Origin: JACDBE01 sp963714055
Lineage (GTDB): Bacteria; Actinomycetota; Acidimicrobiia; Spongiisociales; UBA5794
Direction of reading: 5' to 3'
NCBI GenBank assembly: GCA_963714055.1
Contig: OY970227.1
Coordinates: 3,190,182-3,254,181 of the forward strand
Length of the DNA stretch: 64,000 bases
In this document: positions 9,665 through 18,491 of the stretch, piece by piece
Layout: each line of letters begins with the position of its first letter
Position numbering within the stretch: position 1 is the stretch's first letter
Notes under the pieces: model-generated
Seen by the model: the letters and a program-made list of their open reading frames with translations, nothing else
Told to the model about the DNA's origin: nothing
Database searches by the model: none
Translations under genes and position numbers: made by a program

Positions 9665-10708
9665 GTGTCAGCCCCCTCGCCGTACCGCCTGCTCGACGTC
9701 GACGGCACCCTCCTCGGCGACAGCCCGCTCCCGGTCGACCGGGTGGCGGACCTGTTCCGGCGGATGGTGGCCGCCCGCACCTATGACAAGAAGGCGACGG
9801 CGATGCAGAAGCAGGGGCGGCTTGCCACCTACGCCCCGTTCCACGGCCAGGAGGCGGCGCAGATCGGCTCCACCGCCGCCCTCGAACCTCGGGACTGGGT
9901 GGTCGGCACCTACCGCGACGCCGCCGCCATGTGGGACCACGGCTACCCGTGGGTGAACCTGATCCTCGGCCGCACCGGCGACGAGCGCGGCGGGCACCCT
10001 CCCGAAGGGGTCAACGTGCTGCCTCCGTCGATCACCGTCGGCGGGCACATGATCCACGCTGTCGGCATCGCCTGGGCATCGAGGCTGCGGGGCGACGATG
10101 CGGTGGCGATGACCTTCTTCGGCGACGGAGCCACCTCGGAAGGCGACTTCCACGAGGCGATGAACTTCGCCGGGGTGTTCACCGCCCCGACGGTCTTCGT
10201 CTGCCAGAACAACGGCTGGGCCATCTCGATGCCCCGGGAGCGCCAGACCGCCTCCGAGACCATCGCCCAGAAGGCCGGGGCGTACGGGATGGCGGCGGAT
10301 CTGGTCGACGGCAACGACCTGCTCGCCGTGTACGACGTCGCCGCCAAGGCGGTGACCCGCGCCCGCCAAGGGGGCGGCGCCACGCTCATCGAGGCGCTCA
10401 CCTACCGCATCGGCCCCCACACCACCACCGACGACGACAAGCGCTACCGCAGCGAGCATCACATCGACGAGTGGCGCACCGCCGATCCCCTCGATCGGGT
10501 GCGTCGCTACCTGCAGGCCAACGATGCGTGGTCGGACGAAGGGGAGCGGGAGATCGAGGAGGCGGAGAGCCAGGCGGTCGAGGACGCCGTCACCGAGGCC
10601 GAGGCACTGACCGCCTTCGACGCCGGGGAGATCTTCGACGGGATGTTCGCCGAGGCCACCGGCCCGCTCCAGGTCCAGCGGGACGAGTCCACCGGGGCGC
10701 CGGCGTGA
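9665..10708 (+). CDS. pdhA: 2-oxoacid dehydrogenase E1 component, alpha subunit
   Basis: Thiamine-diphosphate decarboxylase subunit of a pyruvate (or branched-chain 2-oxoacid) dehydrogenase complex. GGHMIHAVGIAWA precedes the ThDP/Mg motif FFGDGATSEGDFHEAMN (GDG at 153-155, ending with N182 in CQNNGWAISM). Length 347 is typical for alpha subunits of the heterotetrameric E1. Start GTG with a -10 hexamer 9 nt upstream. The beta subunit overlaps by 4 nt (GTGA). The sequence does not settle pyruvate versus branched-chain substrate. Confidence 0.88.
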   Translation: MSAPSPYRLLDVDGTLLGDSPLPVDRVADLFRRMVAARTYDKKATAMQKQGRLATYAPFHGQEAAQIGSTAALEPRDWVVGTYRDAAAMWDHGYPWVNLILGRTGDERGGHPPEGVNVLPPSITVGGHMIHAVGIAWASRLRGDDAVAMTFFGDGATSEGDFHEAMNFAGVFTAPTVFVCQNNGWAISMPRERQTASETIAQKAGAYGMAADLVDGNDLLAVYDVAAKAVTRARQGGGATLIEALTYRIGPHTTTDDDKRYRSEHHIDEWRTADPLDRVRRYLQANDAWSDEGEREIEEAESQAVEDAVTEAEALTAFDAGEIFDGMFAEATGPLQVQRDESTGAPA

Positions 10709-11679
10709 CCGAGCGCAACCTGGCGCAGGCGCTCAACCAGGCGCTCGACCTGGCGCTGGCCGACCCCGACGTCGTCCTCCTCGGCGAGGACGTGGGCACC
10801 ACCGGTGGAGTCTTCCGCATCTCCGACGGGCTCCTCGAGAAGCACGGCGAGGACAAGGTGATCGACACCCCTGTGGCCGAGTCGGGCATCGTGGGCGCCG
10901 CCTTCGGGATGGCGGTGGCCGGGATGCGGCCGGTGGTCGAGATCCAGTTCATGGGGTTCTCCTATCCCGCCTTCGACCAGGTGATCAGCCACGTCTCCCG
11001 CATCCGCAACCGCTCCCGACACCGCTTCACGTCGCCCCTGGTCATCCGCATCCCGTATGGGGCGGGGATCGGGGCCGCCGAGCACCACAGCGAGTCCGCG
11101 GAGGCGATCTACGTGCACACCCCCGGGCTCAAGGTGGTGGTGCCCTCCACCCCCTACGACGCCAAGGGCCTGTTCCTGGCGGCGGTGGCCGACCCGGACC
11201 CGGTGATCTTCCTCGAGCCGATCCGCCTCTACCGGTCGGTGAAGGGCGAGGTGCCCGACGATGCCTACGAGGTGCCGTTGGGCGTGGCCGACGTCGTGGC
11301 CGACGGCGACGACGTCACCTTGATCGGCTACGGGGCGATGATGCGCGAGATCCGCCGCGCCGTCGAGATGCTCGCCGCCGAGGGGGTCGGCGCCACCGCC
11401 GTCGACCTGCGCACCCTGTCACCGCTCGACGTCGAGACCATCGTGGAGACCGTCCGGCACACCGGCCGGGCGGTGGTGGTGCACGAGGCGCCCCGCACCG
11501 CCGGGCTCGGTGCCGAGGTCGTCGCCCTGATCCAGGAGCACGCCCTCTACGACCTGCAGGCGCCGGTGGCCCGGGTGACCGGGTGGGACACGGTCGTGCC
11601 GCTGCGGCGGGCCGAGCAGCACTACGTGCCCACGGTGGAGCGGATCGCGGCGGCAGCTCGAGCAACGATGGAGGCCTGA
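10705..11679 (+). CDS. pdhB: 2-oxoacid dehydrogenase E1 component, beta subunit
   Basis: A 324-residue partner of the E1 alpha subunit. Motifs: LLGEDVG near the N-terminus, DTPVAESGIVGAAFGMA, EIQFMGFSYPAFDQV and VVVPSTPYDAKGLF, and the C-terminal transketolase domain VVVHEAPRTAGLGAEV. The GTG at 10705 overlaps the alpha stop, so the two are translationally coupled. Longer upstream extensions of this frame overlap pdhA and are not used. Confidence 0.92.
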   Translation: MTERNLAQALNQALDLALADPDVVLLGEDVGTTGGVFRISDGLLEKHGEDKVIDTPVAESGIVGAAFGMAVAGMRPVVEIQFMGFSYPAFDQVISHVSRIRNRSRHRFTSPLVIRIPYGAGIGAAEHHSESAEAIYVHTPGLKVVVPSTPYDAKGLFLAAVADPDPVIFLEPIRLYRSVKGEVPDDAYEVPLGVADVVADGDDVTLIGYGAMMREIRRAVEMLAAEGVGATAVDLRTLSPLDVETIVETVRHTGRAVVVHEAPRTAGLGAEVVALIQEHALYDLQAPVARVTGWDTVVPLRRAEQHYVPTVERIAAAARATMEA

Positions 11680-12836
11680 TGGCGACCGAGTTCCACCTCC
11701 CCGACGTCGGTGAGGGCCTCACCGAGGCGGTGATCGTGCACTGGCACGTGGCGGTCGGCGAGGCCGTCGCCCAGGACGGCCCACTGGTCGAGGTGGAGAC
11801 CGACAAGGCGGTTGTCGACATCCCGGCTCCGGTGGGTGGGGTCCTGCTCCATCAGGGAGGCGCTGCCGGCGACACGCTGCCGGTGGAGTCGTTGCTCGCC
11901 GTGATCGGCGACGAGGGCGAGGCGTGGGAACCGGGCGCCGGTCCGCCACCTGCGGCGCCGGTTCAGCCCGAGCCGGCGGCGCCCATCGTCGGCAGGCTCA
12001 GCGACTCGGCGGAGACCGTCGGCTCGCACCGGCCGGGGATGCTCCCCAAGGTACGACGTCTCGCCGAGCAACTCGGTGTCGACCCGGGGCTGGTGACCGG
12101 CACCGGCCCCGGTGGCCGGATCACCGAGGACGACCTGCGCCAGGCCGCCGCCGGTGGGGGAGCCGGCGCCCCGACCGCGGCGACGGCCGGCCCGGAGCGC
12201 CGGATGAAGATGTCGCCCACCCGGAAGGCGATCGCCGACAATCTGGCGAGGTCGTGGCGGGAGATCCCCCATGTCACCACGTACGCCGAGGCCGATGCCC
12301 AGCCGCTGCTCGACGCCAGGGCTGCCGCCGGCAAGCCACCGCTGGAGGCCCTGCTCATCGCCCGTCTCGTGCCGCTGCTGCAGCGGTTCCCCGACTTCAA
12401 CGCCGCCGTCGAGGGCGACGAGATCGTCCACCGGCTCCGCTACGACGTCGGGTTCGCCGTCGACACGCCCGACGGGTTGCTGGTGGCGGTCGTCCGGGGA
12501 GCGGATGGGATGGACGTGGCTCGGCTGGGGGAGGAGATCGCGCGGCTGGCCACGGCCGCCCGGGAGCGCAAGGCGAAGCCCGACGAGCTGCGCGGCCAGA
12601 CGTTCACCGTCTCCAACATCGGGGCGGTCGGCGGACGCTACGGCACCCCGCTCGTCCCCTACGGCACCACGGCGATCCTGTCGGTGGGCCGCGCCGATCC
12701 GACGCCCGTGGTGCGCGATGGCGAGATCGTCGTCGGACGGGAGATGCCGCTCAGCCTGTCCTACGACCACCGCGCCATCGACGGCTCCACCGGGCGCGCC
12801 TTCATGGCCGCAGTTGTGGAAGCTCTCGAAGCCTGA
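11679..12836 (+). CDS. pdhC: 2-oxoacid dehydrogenase E2 (dihydrolipoamide acyltransferase)
   Basis: A 385-residue core enzyme that transfers the acyl group to CoA. Domains: one lipoyl domain (VEVETDKAVVDI, lipoylated K43), a Pro/Ala linker, an E3-binding domain around residues 120-155 (PKVRRLAEQLGVDPGLVTGT), and the catalytic domain with SYDHRAIDG (H364). The ATG shares its A with the E1 beta stop. No E3 gene is present, so it must be encoded elsewhere. Confidence 0.93.
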   Translation: MATEFHLPDVGEGLTEAVIVHWHVAVGEAVAQDGPLVEVETDKAVVDIPAPVGGVLLHQGGAAGDTLPVESLLAVIGDEGEAWEPGAGPPPAAPVQPEPAAPIVGRLSDSAETVGSHRPGMLPKVRRLAEQLGVDPGLVTGTGPGGRITEDDLRQAAAGGGAGAPTAATAGPERRMKMSPTRKAIADNLARSWREIPHVTTYAEADAQPLLDARAAAGKPPLEALLIARLVPLLQRFPDFNAAVEGDEIVHRLRYDVGFAVDTPDGLLVAVVRGADGMDVARLGEEIARLATAARERKAKPDELRGQTFTVSNIGAVGGRYGTPLVPYGTTAILSVGRADPTPVVRDGEIVVGREMPLSLSYDHRAIDGSTGRAFMAAVVEALEA

Positions 12837-12856
12837 ACGCGGCCGGCGAGCCGGCG

Positions 12857-12903
12857 AACTTTGAGCGATTGAAGCCATGAGGTGTGTTCAGTCGCTCAAA
12901 GTT
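12857..12903. repeat. 47-bp palindromic repeat, divergent single copy
   Basis: The arms AACTTTGAGCGA and TCGCTCAAAGTT are identical to the other copies, but the centre differs at several bases. It starts 21 nt after the E2 stop and lies between two convergent genes, as a shared terminator would. Conserved arms with a varied centre suggest selection on the hairpin. Confidence 0.88.
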
Positions 12904-12926
12904 GCGTTGGATTCAGGCCGGGGCGC

Positions 12927-13655
12927 TCAGGCCGGGGTGCTCAGGCCGGGGGTGGCGGCGCACAGCCAGACCCTGGCCTCCCACAGCAGGCGGGAGCCCC
13001 GCTCGCTGAGCTGGACGATGCCGTCGTCGAGCAGCCGCTTGATGCTCTTGGCGTCGGCGAGGGCACCGGCCAGCGGGATGGGACGTTCGGTGAGCTTCAC
13101 CAGGCTGGAGAACGCGGAACGCGCCGCGTCGAGGATGGCGTTCTCGTCCTGCAGCGTCCCGGTCGGGAGGAACAGCCTTCCGCCCTCGGCGAGGCGCCGC
13201 TTGGCCTGCTGCAGCATCCGGATGGGCAGCTCGGACCCCCGGGGGCCGCCGCCGGTCTTGGACGGGAACCAGCCGCTGTCGGCGGCCAGGTCGTCGGGGA
13301 TGCCGGAGACGTCGCCGATGATGACGTCGGCGGTGATGTCGTCCCCGAGCGGGGAGAACAGGTCGCCCTGGAAGAACTCCATGCGGTCGGCGACGCCGTG
13401 TGCCCTGGCGTTGGCGGTGGCCACCTCGACCACGTCGGGGCTGGCATCGACCCCGTACACCTTGGAGGCGCCCAGCTTGGCGGCGATGATCCCGAGGACC
13501 CCGGTGCCGCAGCCGACGTCGATGACGATATCGCCCGGCTTGACGTCGAGCACGGCGGCCATCAACTGGGAGATGGTGGACGGGAGGAACGTGGTGTCCG
13601 AGGCGGTCAGCTCCATGGGACCGAGCCGGCCCTTCCAGGTGATGGTCTGCATCAA
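12927..13655 (-). CDS. Class I SAM-dependent methyltransferase (PrmA-like)
   Basis: A 242-residue protein with SAM motif I VIDVGCGTGVLGIIAAKLGA and motif II YGVDASPD. Motif IV reads DVIIGDVSGIP where HemK/PrmC enzymes have NPPY, so this is not a classical glutamine methyltransferase. The overall fold is closest to PrmA-like protein methyltransferases; the target is unknown. Convergent with the E2 gene. Confidence 0.7.
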   Translation of the reverse strand: MMQTITWKGRLGPMELTASDTTFLPSTISQLMAAVLDVKPGDIVIDVGCGTGVLGIIAAKLGASKVYGVDASPDVVEVATANARAHGVADRMEFFQGDLFSPLGDDITADVIIGDVSGIPDDLAADSGWFPSKTGGGPRGSELPIRMLQQAKRRLAEGGRLFLPTGTLQDENAILDAARSAFSSLVKLTERPIPLAGALADAKSIKRLLDDGIVQLSERGSRLLWEARVWLCAATPGLSTPA

Positions 13656-13702
13656 GGGATTATGGCCGGTCTGGGCGCCTGTGGAAAGACGAGATCTCCT
13701 TG

Positions 13703-13708
13703 TACGCT
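13703..13708 (+). promoter_or_regulatory. Leaderless-type -10 element
   Basis: TACGCT ends 7 nt before the GTG at 13715 and argues for that codon over the TTG at 13700 as the start of the next gene. Confidence 0.4.
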
Positions 13709-13714
13709 CGGTTC

Positions 13715-13987
13715 GTGGACGGCCAGAAGCAACGAAACGCGCTGACCGCTGCCGAGCAGGCCCTCCGTGCGCTGGCCGCCGATGACGCCGAGAAGGCGCA
13801 GAGGGCGGCGGCGCGGGCCGCCGAGCTCGACCAGATCTCCCTCTACGCAGCCCTTCCGGACGCGGTCGCCGCTGCTGTGGCGGACCTCGACGGCACCGGG
13901 TCGATCGGTGCCGGCACGCTGGCCGGGTTGCGCGCCGCCGTGGGACCGGGCCCGTTGCAGGGCCTGGTCGACGAGCTCGACGGATAG
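13715..13987 (+). CDS. Small Ala-rich hypothetical protein
   Basis: A 90-residue acidic, alanine-rich, probably helical protein without cysteines, signal peptide or membrane segment; contains NALTAAEQALRALAADD. I do not recognise the family. The frame is supported by its own -10 element and by tight packing (36 nt) before the next gene. Confidence 0.55.
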   Translation: MDGQKQRNALTAAEQALRALAADDAEKAQRAAARAAELDQISLYAALPDAVAAAVADLDGTGSIGAGTLAGLRAAVGPGPLQGLVDELDG

Positions 13988-14011
13988 CCCCGGGTCGGGA
14001 TCCGGCACCCC

Positions 14012-14017
14012 TAGGGT
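14012..14017 (+). promoter_or_regulatory. Leaderless-type -10 element
   Basis: TAGGGT ends 7 nt before the ATG at 14024. Confidence 0.35.
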
Positions 14018-14023
14018 GGCGGA

Positions 14024-14551
14024 ATGAGCTCAGGCGCCATCCACGACGAGCATCCCTTCGTGCCCCCGCCGGACCAACGCGACCCGGTGCGCCTGCTGCG
14101 GGGCCGGCTGATCGCCCCGGTGACCATCTTCACCGCAGGGAACGACCCCGACGGCTGGACCGGGCTCACCGTCTCCTCGCTGGTGGTGGCGGAGGGCGAC
14201 CCGCCGCTCCTCTACTGCCTGCTCGGCCCGACCACCGACCTGGTCGAGCGCATCGCCCAGACCGACCGGTTCCTGGTCCACGTCTGCGAGTCCGGCCATC
14301 GTCGCATCGCCGATGTCTTCGCCGGTTTGGAGCCGAGCCCGGGCGGGCTGTTCGCCGGCCGCCAGGTGACCCAGACCGCCCACGGCCCGCTGCTCGACGG
14401 CTTCCGGACGACCGCAGGGTGCACCGTGGTGAGCCGCCGTGAGGAGAGCTTCAACGTGCTGGTCACCGCCCGCATCGACGAGGTCGGCACCGACGAGGTG
14501 CGCGATCCGCTGACGTACTTCCGCGGCGGGTACCGACGCCTCGGGGAGTGA
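14024..14551 (+). CDS. Flavin reductase-like domain protein
   Basis: A 175-residue FMN-binding split-barrel protein of the flavin-reductase type. RLIAPVTIFTAG and GLTVSSLVVAEGDPPLLYCL form the typical flavin-binding strands, followed by FLVHVCESGHRRIADVFAG. Such proteins supply reduced flavin to monooxygenases or act as small reductases; no partner is adjacent. The next gene starts at or just after its stop. Confidence 0.78.
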   Translation: MSSGAIHDEHPFVPPPDQRDPVRLLRGRLIAPVTIFTAGNDPDGWTGLTVSSLVVAEGDPPLLYCLLGPTTDLVERIAQTDRFLVHVCESGHRRIADVFAGLEPSPGGLFAGRQVTQTAHGPLLDGFRTTAGCTVVSRREESFNVLVTARIDEVGTDEVRDPLTYFRGGYRRLGE

Positions 14552-14552
14552 C

Positions 14553-15939
14553 GTGCGGTACCTGAGCACCCGCGGGCGGGATGGCTCCCGCCGGGTTCGG
14601 CGACGTGCTCATCGACGGGCTGGCACCCGATGGCGGGCTGGTGGTGCCCGACTCGGTGCCGGTGATCACTGCTGGGGAGCTGGCCGATCTCCGCTCGGCG
14701 CCCTATCCCGAGGTGGCAACGGCGGTGCTCACCCGTTTCGCCCCCGACCTGGACGCCGCCGACCTGGCCCGGGCGGTGGAGACCGCCTACGGTCCCGACC
14801 GGTTCGACCACCCCGACGTGGTGAGCCTCCGCCCGTTGGGTGACGGGCTGGTGCTGTGCGGGCTCTCCCACGGGCCCACCCTGGCGTTCAAGGACATGGC
14901 GATGCAGCTCCTCGCCGAGCTGTTCGACCTGGTGCTGACTCGAGGGCAGCGGCTCACCGTGCTGGGGGCGACGTCGGGCGACACCGGGTCGAGCGCCGAG
15001 CACGCCTTCCGGGGCAGCGCCAAGGTCGATGTGTTCATGTTGTCGCCGCTGGGCAGGATGAGCCCGTTCCAGGCGGCCCAGATGTACACCGTCGACGACC
15101 CCAACATCCACAACCTGGCGGTGCGGGGGGTCTTCGACCAGTGCCAGGACCTCGTCAAGCAGGTGACCGCCGACGCCGCCTTCAAGGCGGAGCACGGCAT
15201 CGGGGCGGTCAACTCGATCAACTGGGGGAGGGTGGTCGCCCAGGTCGCCTACTACCTGTACGCCTCGTTGCGGGTTGCCGCCCCCGGCGGAGAGGTCTCC
15301 TTCGCCGTCCCCACCGGGAACTTCGGCAACGTGTACGCCGGGCACGTCGCCCGGAGGATGGGGGCGCCGATCCGCCGGTTGGTGGTGGCCACCAACGAGA
15401 ACGACGTCCTCGCCGAGTTCTTCGCCACCGGCCGCTACCGGGTGCGCCGGCCCGAGGACGTCCACGCCACGTCGAGCCCGTCGATGGACATCGCCCGGGC
15501 CTCCAACTTCGAGCGCTACGTGTACGACCTGCTCGGTGGGAACGCACGGCACGTGGCGGATCTATTCGGCGGTCCCGCCGGGTTCGACCTCGGGGACGTC
15601 ACCGATGCTGTCGCCGCCACCGGTTTCGCCGCGGGCAGCTCCACCCACGCCGACCGCATCGCCACCATCCGTGACGTCCACCGGCGTTGGGGCGTCGTCG
15701 TCGACCCGCACACCGCCGACGGGATCACCGTGGGCAGGCGCTTCGTCGAGGACGGGGTGCCGATGATCTGTCTGGAGACCGCCCAGCCGGCCAAGTTCGC
15801 CGCCACCATCGTCGAGGCGCTCGGTGCGCCGCCACCGGTACCCGATCGGCTGGCCGGCTTGCTCGACCTGCCCCAGCGTTACGAGGTGATCGACCCGACG
15901 CCGGATGCGGTGAAGGCGGCGATCGTCGCCGCCGGCTGA
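14553..15939 (+). CDS. thrC: Threonine synthase, one frameshift at the N-terminus
   Basis: PLP enzyme making threonine from O-phosphohomoserine. The N-terminus MRYLSTRG is read from the GTG at 14553; one extra C at 14577 then shifts the frame, and the rest continues as GMAPAGFGDVLIDGLAPDGG. Conserved features are GPTLAFKDMAMQLL (PLP lysine about K113 of the repaired protein), GATSGDTGSSAEHA and VPTGNFGNVYAGHVA. The length of about 461 fits the family. An annotation starting at the ATG at 14581 would drop nine residues. Confidence 0.9.
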
Positions 15940-15988
15940 GGTCGGGCCGCGCCGGGTCTTTCAGACCGGCGCAGGCCCGGATGCCGGG

Positions 15989-15994
15989 TACCAT
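15989..15994 (+). promoter_or_regulatory. prs -10 element
   Basis: GGTACCAT sits 31 nt before the prs ATG, leaving a short leader with TTGGAG (16013-16018) as ribosome binding site. Confidence 0.4.
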
Positions 15995-16025
15995 CGCCGG
16001 CGCCGCACACCTTGGAGTCACCTGC

Positions 16026-16964
16026 ATGCGCGGGATCACCGTCTTCGGCGGGACCGCTCACCCGCACCTCTCCGAGGCGATCTGCCGCCATCTCGGTGAG
16101 CCGCTCGCCCCGAGCCGCCTGGTCCGGTTCGCCAACGACTGCCTCGAGGTCCGCCTGGAGAGCAACTGCCGGGAGCGTGACGTCTTCCTCATCCAGCCGC
16201 TGGTGCCACCGGTCCAGGAGAACCTGGTCGAGCTGCTCCTGATGGTGAACGCCGCCCATGGCGCCTCGGCGGCCCGGACCACGGTGGTGGTCCCGTACTA
16301 CTCCTACGCTCGCGCCGACAAGAAGGACGCTCCCCGCATCTCGGTGGGCGGGCGCCTCGTTGCCGACCTGCTGGTCGCCGCCGGGGCCGACCGGATGCTC
16401 ACCATGACCCTGCACGCACCGCAGGTGCACGCCTTCTTCAGCGTCCCGGTCGACCACCTCCACGCCCTCAGAGAGCTGGCCGAGCACTTCTCCAGGCACG
16501 ACCTGACCAATACCGTTGTGGTATCCCCCGACCTGGGCAACGCCAAGTCGGCTTCGGCGTTCGCCCGTCGGGTCGGGGTGCCGGTGGCGGCGGGCGCCAA
16601 GCAGCGGTTCGACGACGAGAACGTTCAGATCACCTCGATCATCGGTGACGTCGAGGGTCGTGAGGTCATCGTGCTCGACGACGAGATCGCCCGGGGCAGC
16701 ACGGTGATCGAGGTGCTCGACCGGCTCGCCGAGCGGGGCGCCGGGCCTGCTCGGGTCGCCACCACCCACGGGCTGTTCGCCGCCGGGGCGCTGGAGCGGA
16801 TCGGTGACCGTGACGACGTCGTCGAGATCGTGTGCACCGACACGGTGCCGCTGAAGGTCTCCCACCCCAAGCTCACCGTGTTGTCGGTCGCCCCGGCGCT
16901 GGCCGAGGCGATCCGCCGCATCCACGGCGGGGAATCCGTCAGCGCCCTCTTCCACGAAGCCTGA
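16026..16964 (+). CDS. prs: Ribose-phosphate pyrophosphokinase
   Basis: Makes PRPP for nucleotide, His and Trp synthesis. The 312-residue protein has the ATP-site segment VVVPYYSYARADKKD, the catalytic KSASAFARR region and the PRPP-binding loop VIVLDDEIARGSTVIEV. The ATG follows TTGGAG and begins MRGITVFGGTAHP, where the family begins. The usual glmU partner is not adjacent. Confidence 0.93.
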   Translation: MRGITVFGGTAHPHLSEAICRHLGEPLAPSRLVRFANDCLEVRLESNCRERDVFLIQPLVPPVQENLVELLLMVNAAHGASAARTTVVVPYYSYARADKKDAPRISVGGRLVADLLVAAGADRMLTMTLHAPQVHAFFSVPVDHLHALRELAEHFSRHDLTNTVVVSPDLGNAKSASAFARRVGVPVAAGAKQRFDDENVQITSIIGDVEGREVIVLDDEIARGSTVIEVLDRLAERGAGPARVATTHGLFAAGALERIGDRDDVVEIVCTDTVPLKVSHPKLTVLSVAPALAEAIRRIHGGESVSALFHEA

Positions 16965-16984
16965 CGACGGCGACCTCGCAGGCG

Positions 16985-17104
16985 AACTTTGAGCGAGTGG
17001 CGCCATCTGGTGTGTTCAATCGCTCAAAGTTGCACGGACGGTTGCCCGGGCTGATCGAACTTTGAGCGAGTGGCGCCATCTGGTGTGTTCAATCGCTCAA
17101 AGTT
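16985..17104. repeat. Two-copy array of the 47-bp palindromic repeat
   Basis: Copies at 16985-17031 and 17058-17104, 73 bases apart, identical to each other; they differ from copies 1-3 by one centre base (CATCTGG for CATGTGG). The array begins 20 nt after the prs stop and ends 50 nt before rimO. Confidence 0.9.
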
Positions 17105-17137
17105 GCCGAAGAGGGTCGGGTCGATGGAGGCGGCCGG

Positions 17138-17143
17138 TACCCT
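17138..17143 (+). promoter_or_regulatory. rimO -10 element, leaderless-type
   Basis: TACCCT ends 11 nt before the ATG at 17154 and supports that codon as the start. Confidence 0.45.
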
Positions 17144-17153
17144 CACGGACGAT

Positions 17154-18491
17154 ATGACCACCTCCGGAGCCGCCTCCAACCCGACCGTCTACCTGGAGAC
17201 GCTGGGTTGCTCCAAGAACGAGGTTGACTCGGCCAAGGTCACCGCCATGCTCGCCTCCGCCGGGTACGTCACCGTCGACGACGCGGAGACGGCCGACGTC
17301 GTCATGGTCAACACGTGCGCCTTCATCGAGTCGGCCCGCCAGGAGTCGATCGAGACCATCATCGACCTGGCGGACACCAAGCGCCCCAACGCCAGGCTGG
17401 TCGTCATCGGCTGTATGGCGCAGCGCTACGAGACCGAGCTGCGCTCTGCCCTGCCCGAGGCGGACGCCGTGGTCGGGCTCGACCGCTATCCCGAGCTGGT
17501 CGGCACCCTGGACCGGCTCGTCGAATGGCACCCGCTGACCATCCGGCCGGCGGTATCCCCGAAGATGGACATACTGTCGTTGGTGGCCCGGCCAACGCCG
17601 ACCACGCCGTACGGCTACGTGAAGGTGGCGGAAGGCTGCGACAAGCCGTGCACCTTCTGCGCCATCCCGCTGTTCCGGGGCAAGCAGCGTTCCCGCTCGC
17701 CGGTGAACATCCGCGAGGAGATCGCCATGCTCACCGGCGCCGGCGTCTCCGAGATCGTGCTGGTCGCCCAGGACCTCGCCGCCTACGGCCGCGACATCGA
17801 CGCCCCCGGCGGCATCGTCGACCTGCTCGGCTTCGTCTCGGACGTCGACGGGCTCCGCCGGCTCAGGCTCTACTACCTGTACCCGCGGGAGATCCGGCAG
17901 CCGCTCATCGACGAGATCGCCGGCAACCCGCTCATCGCCGACTACTTCGACCTGTCCCTGCAGCACGCCTCCGCCGGCCTGTTGCGGGCGATGAAGCGAC
18001 CCGGGAGCGGCGACCGCCACCTCGAGCTGGTCGGGCGGATCCGGGCGGCGTCCCCGCAGGCGGCGACGCGGTCGTCGTTCATCGTCGGCTTCCCCGGCGA
18101 GACCGAGGACGACGTCGACGAGCTCGCCGCCTTCCTCGAGGAGGCACGTCTCGACTGGGCCGGCTTCTTCCCGTACTCGGCCGAGGAAGGGACGGCGGCG
18201 GCCGGCTTCGACGGCCAGCTCCCCGCCGGCGAGATCGCCGCCCGGCAACGCCACCTCCTGACGATCCAGGAGGACATCACGTCGCTGGCCAACGCCTCCC
18301 AGGCCGGCCGGGTGCTCGACGTGCTCGTCGACCAGGTGGAGGACGGCACCCCGGTGGGCCGGTCGTACCGGGAGGCGCCGGAGATCGACGGCGTCGTCGT
18401 GCTCGACTCCGGGGCGCCGGGGGAATGGGTGAAGGCCGAGATCACCGGCGGGTACGGCACCGACCTGGTGGGCCGGGTGCTCCCGGGATGA
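17154..18491 (+). CDS. rimO: Ribosomal protein S12 methylthiotransferase RimO
   Basis: Radical-SAM enzyme that methylthiolates an aspartate of ribosomal protein S12. About 445 residues: N-terminal Fe-S domain (TLGCSKNEVDS, NTCAFIESA, VIGCMAQRY), radical-SAM cysteines in EGCDKPCTFCAIPLFRGKQR, and a C-terminal TRAM domain. TFCAIPLFRGKQRSR is characteristic of RimO rather than MiaB. The ATG at 17154 is chosen from the -10 spacing; an ATG at 17124 with GAAGAGG upstream is possible. cinA overlaps by 4 nt. Confidence 0.93.
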   Translation: MTTSGAASNPTVYLETLGCSKNEVDSAKVTAMLASAGYVTVDDAETADVVMVNTCAFIESARQESIETIIDLADTKRPNARLVVIGCMAQRYETELRSALPEADAVVGLDRYPELVGTLDRLVEWHPLTIRPAVSPKMDILSLVARPTPTTPYGYVKVAEGCDKPCTFCAIPLFRGKQRSRSPVNIREEIAMLTGAGVSEIVLVAQDLAAYGRDIDAPGGIVDLLGFVSDVDGLRRLRLYYLYPREIRQPLIDEIAGNPLIADYFDLSLQHASAGLLRAMKRPGSGDRHLELVGRIRAASPQAATRSSFIVGFPGETEDDVDELAAFLEEARLDWAGFFPYSAEEGTAAAGFDGQLPAGEIAARQRHLLTIQEDITSLANASQAGRVLDVLVDQVEDGTPVGRSYREAPEIDGVVVLDSGAPGEWVKAEITGGYGTDLVGRVLPG

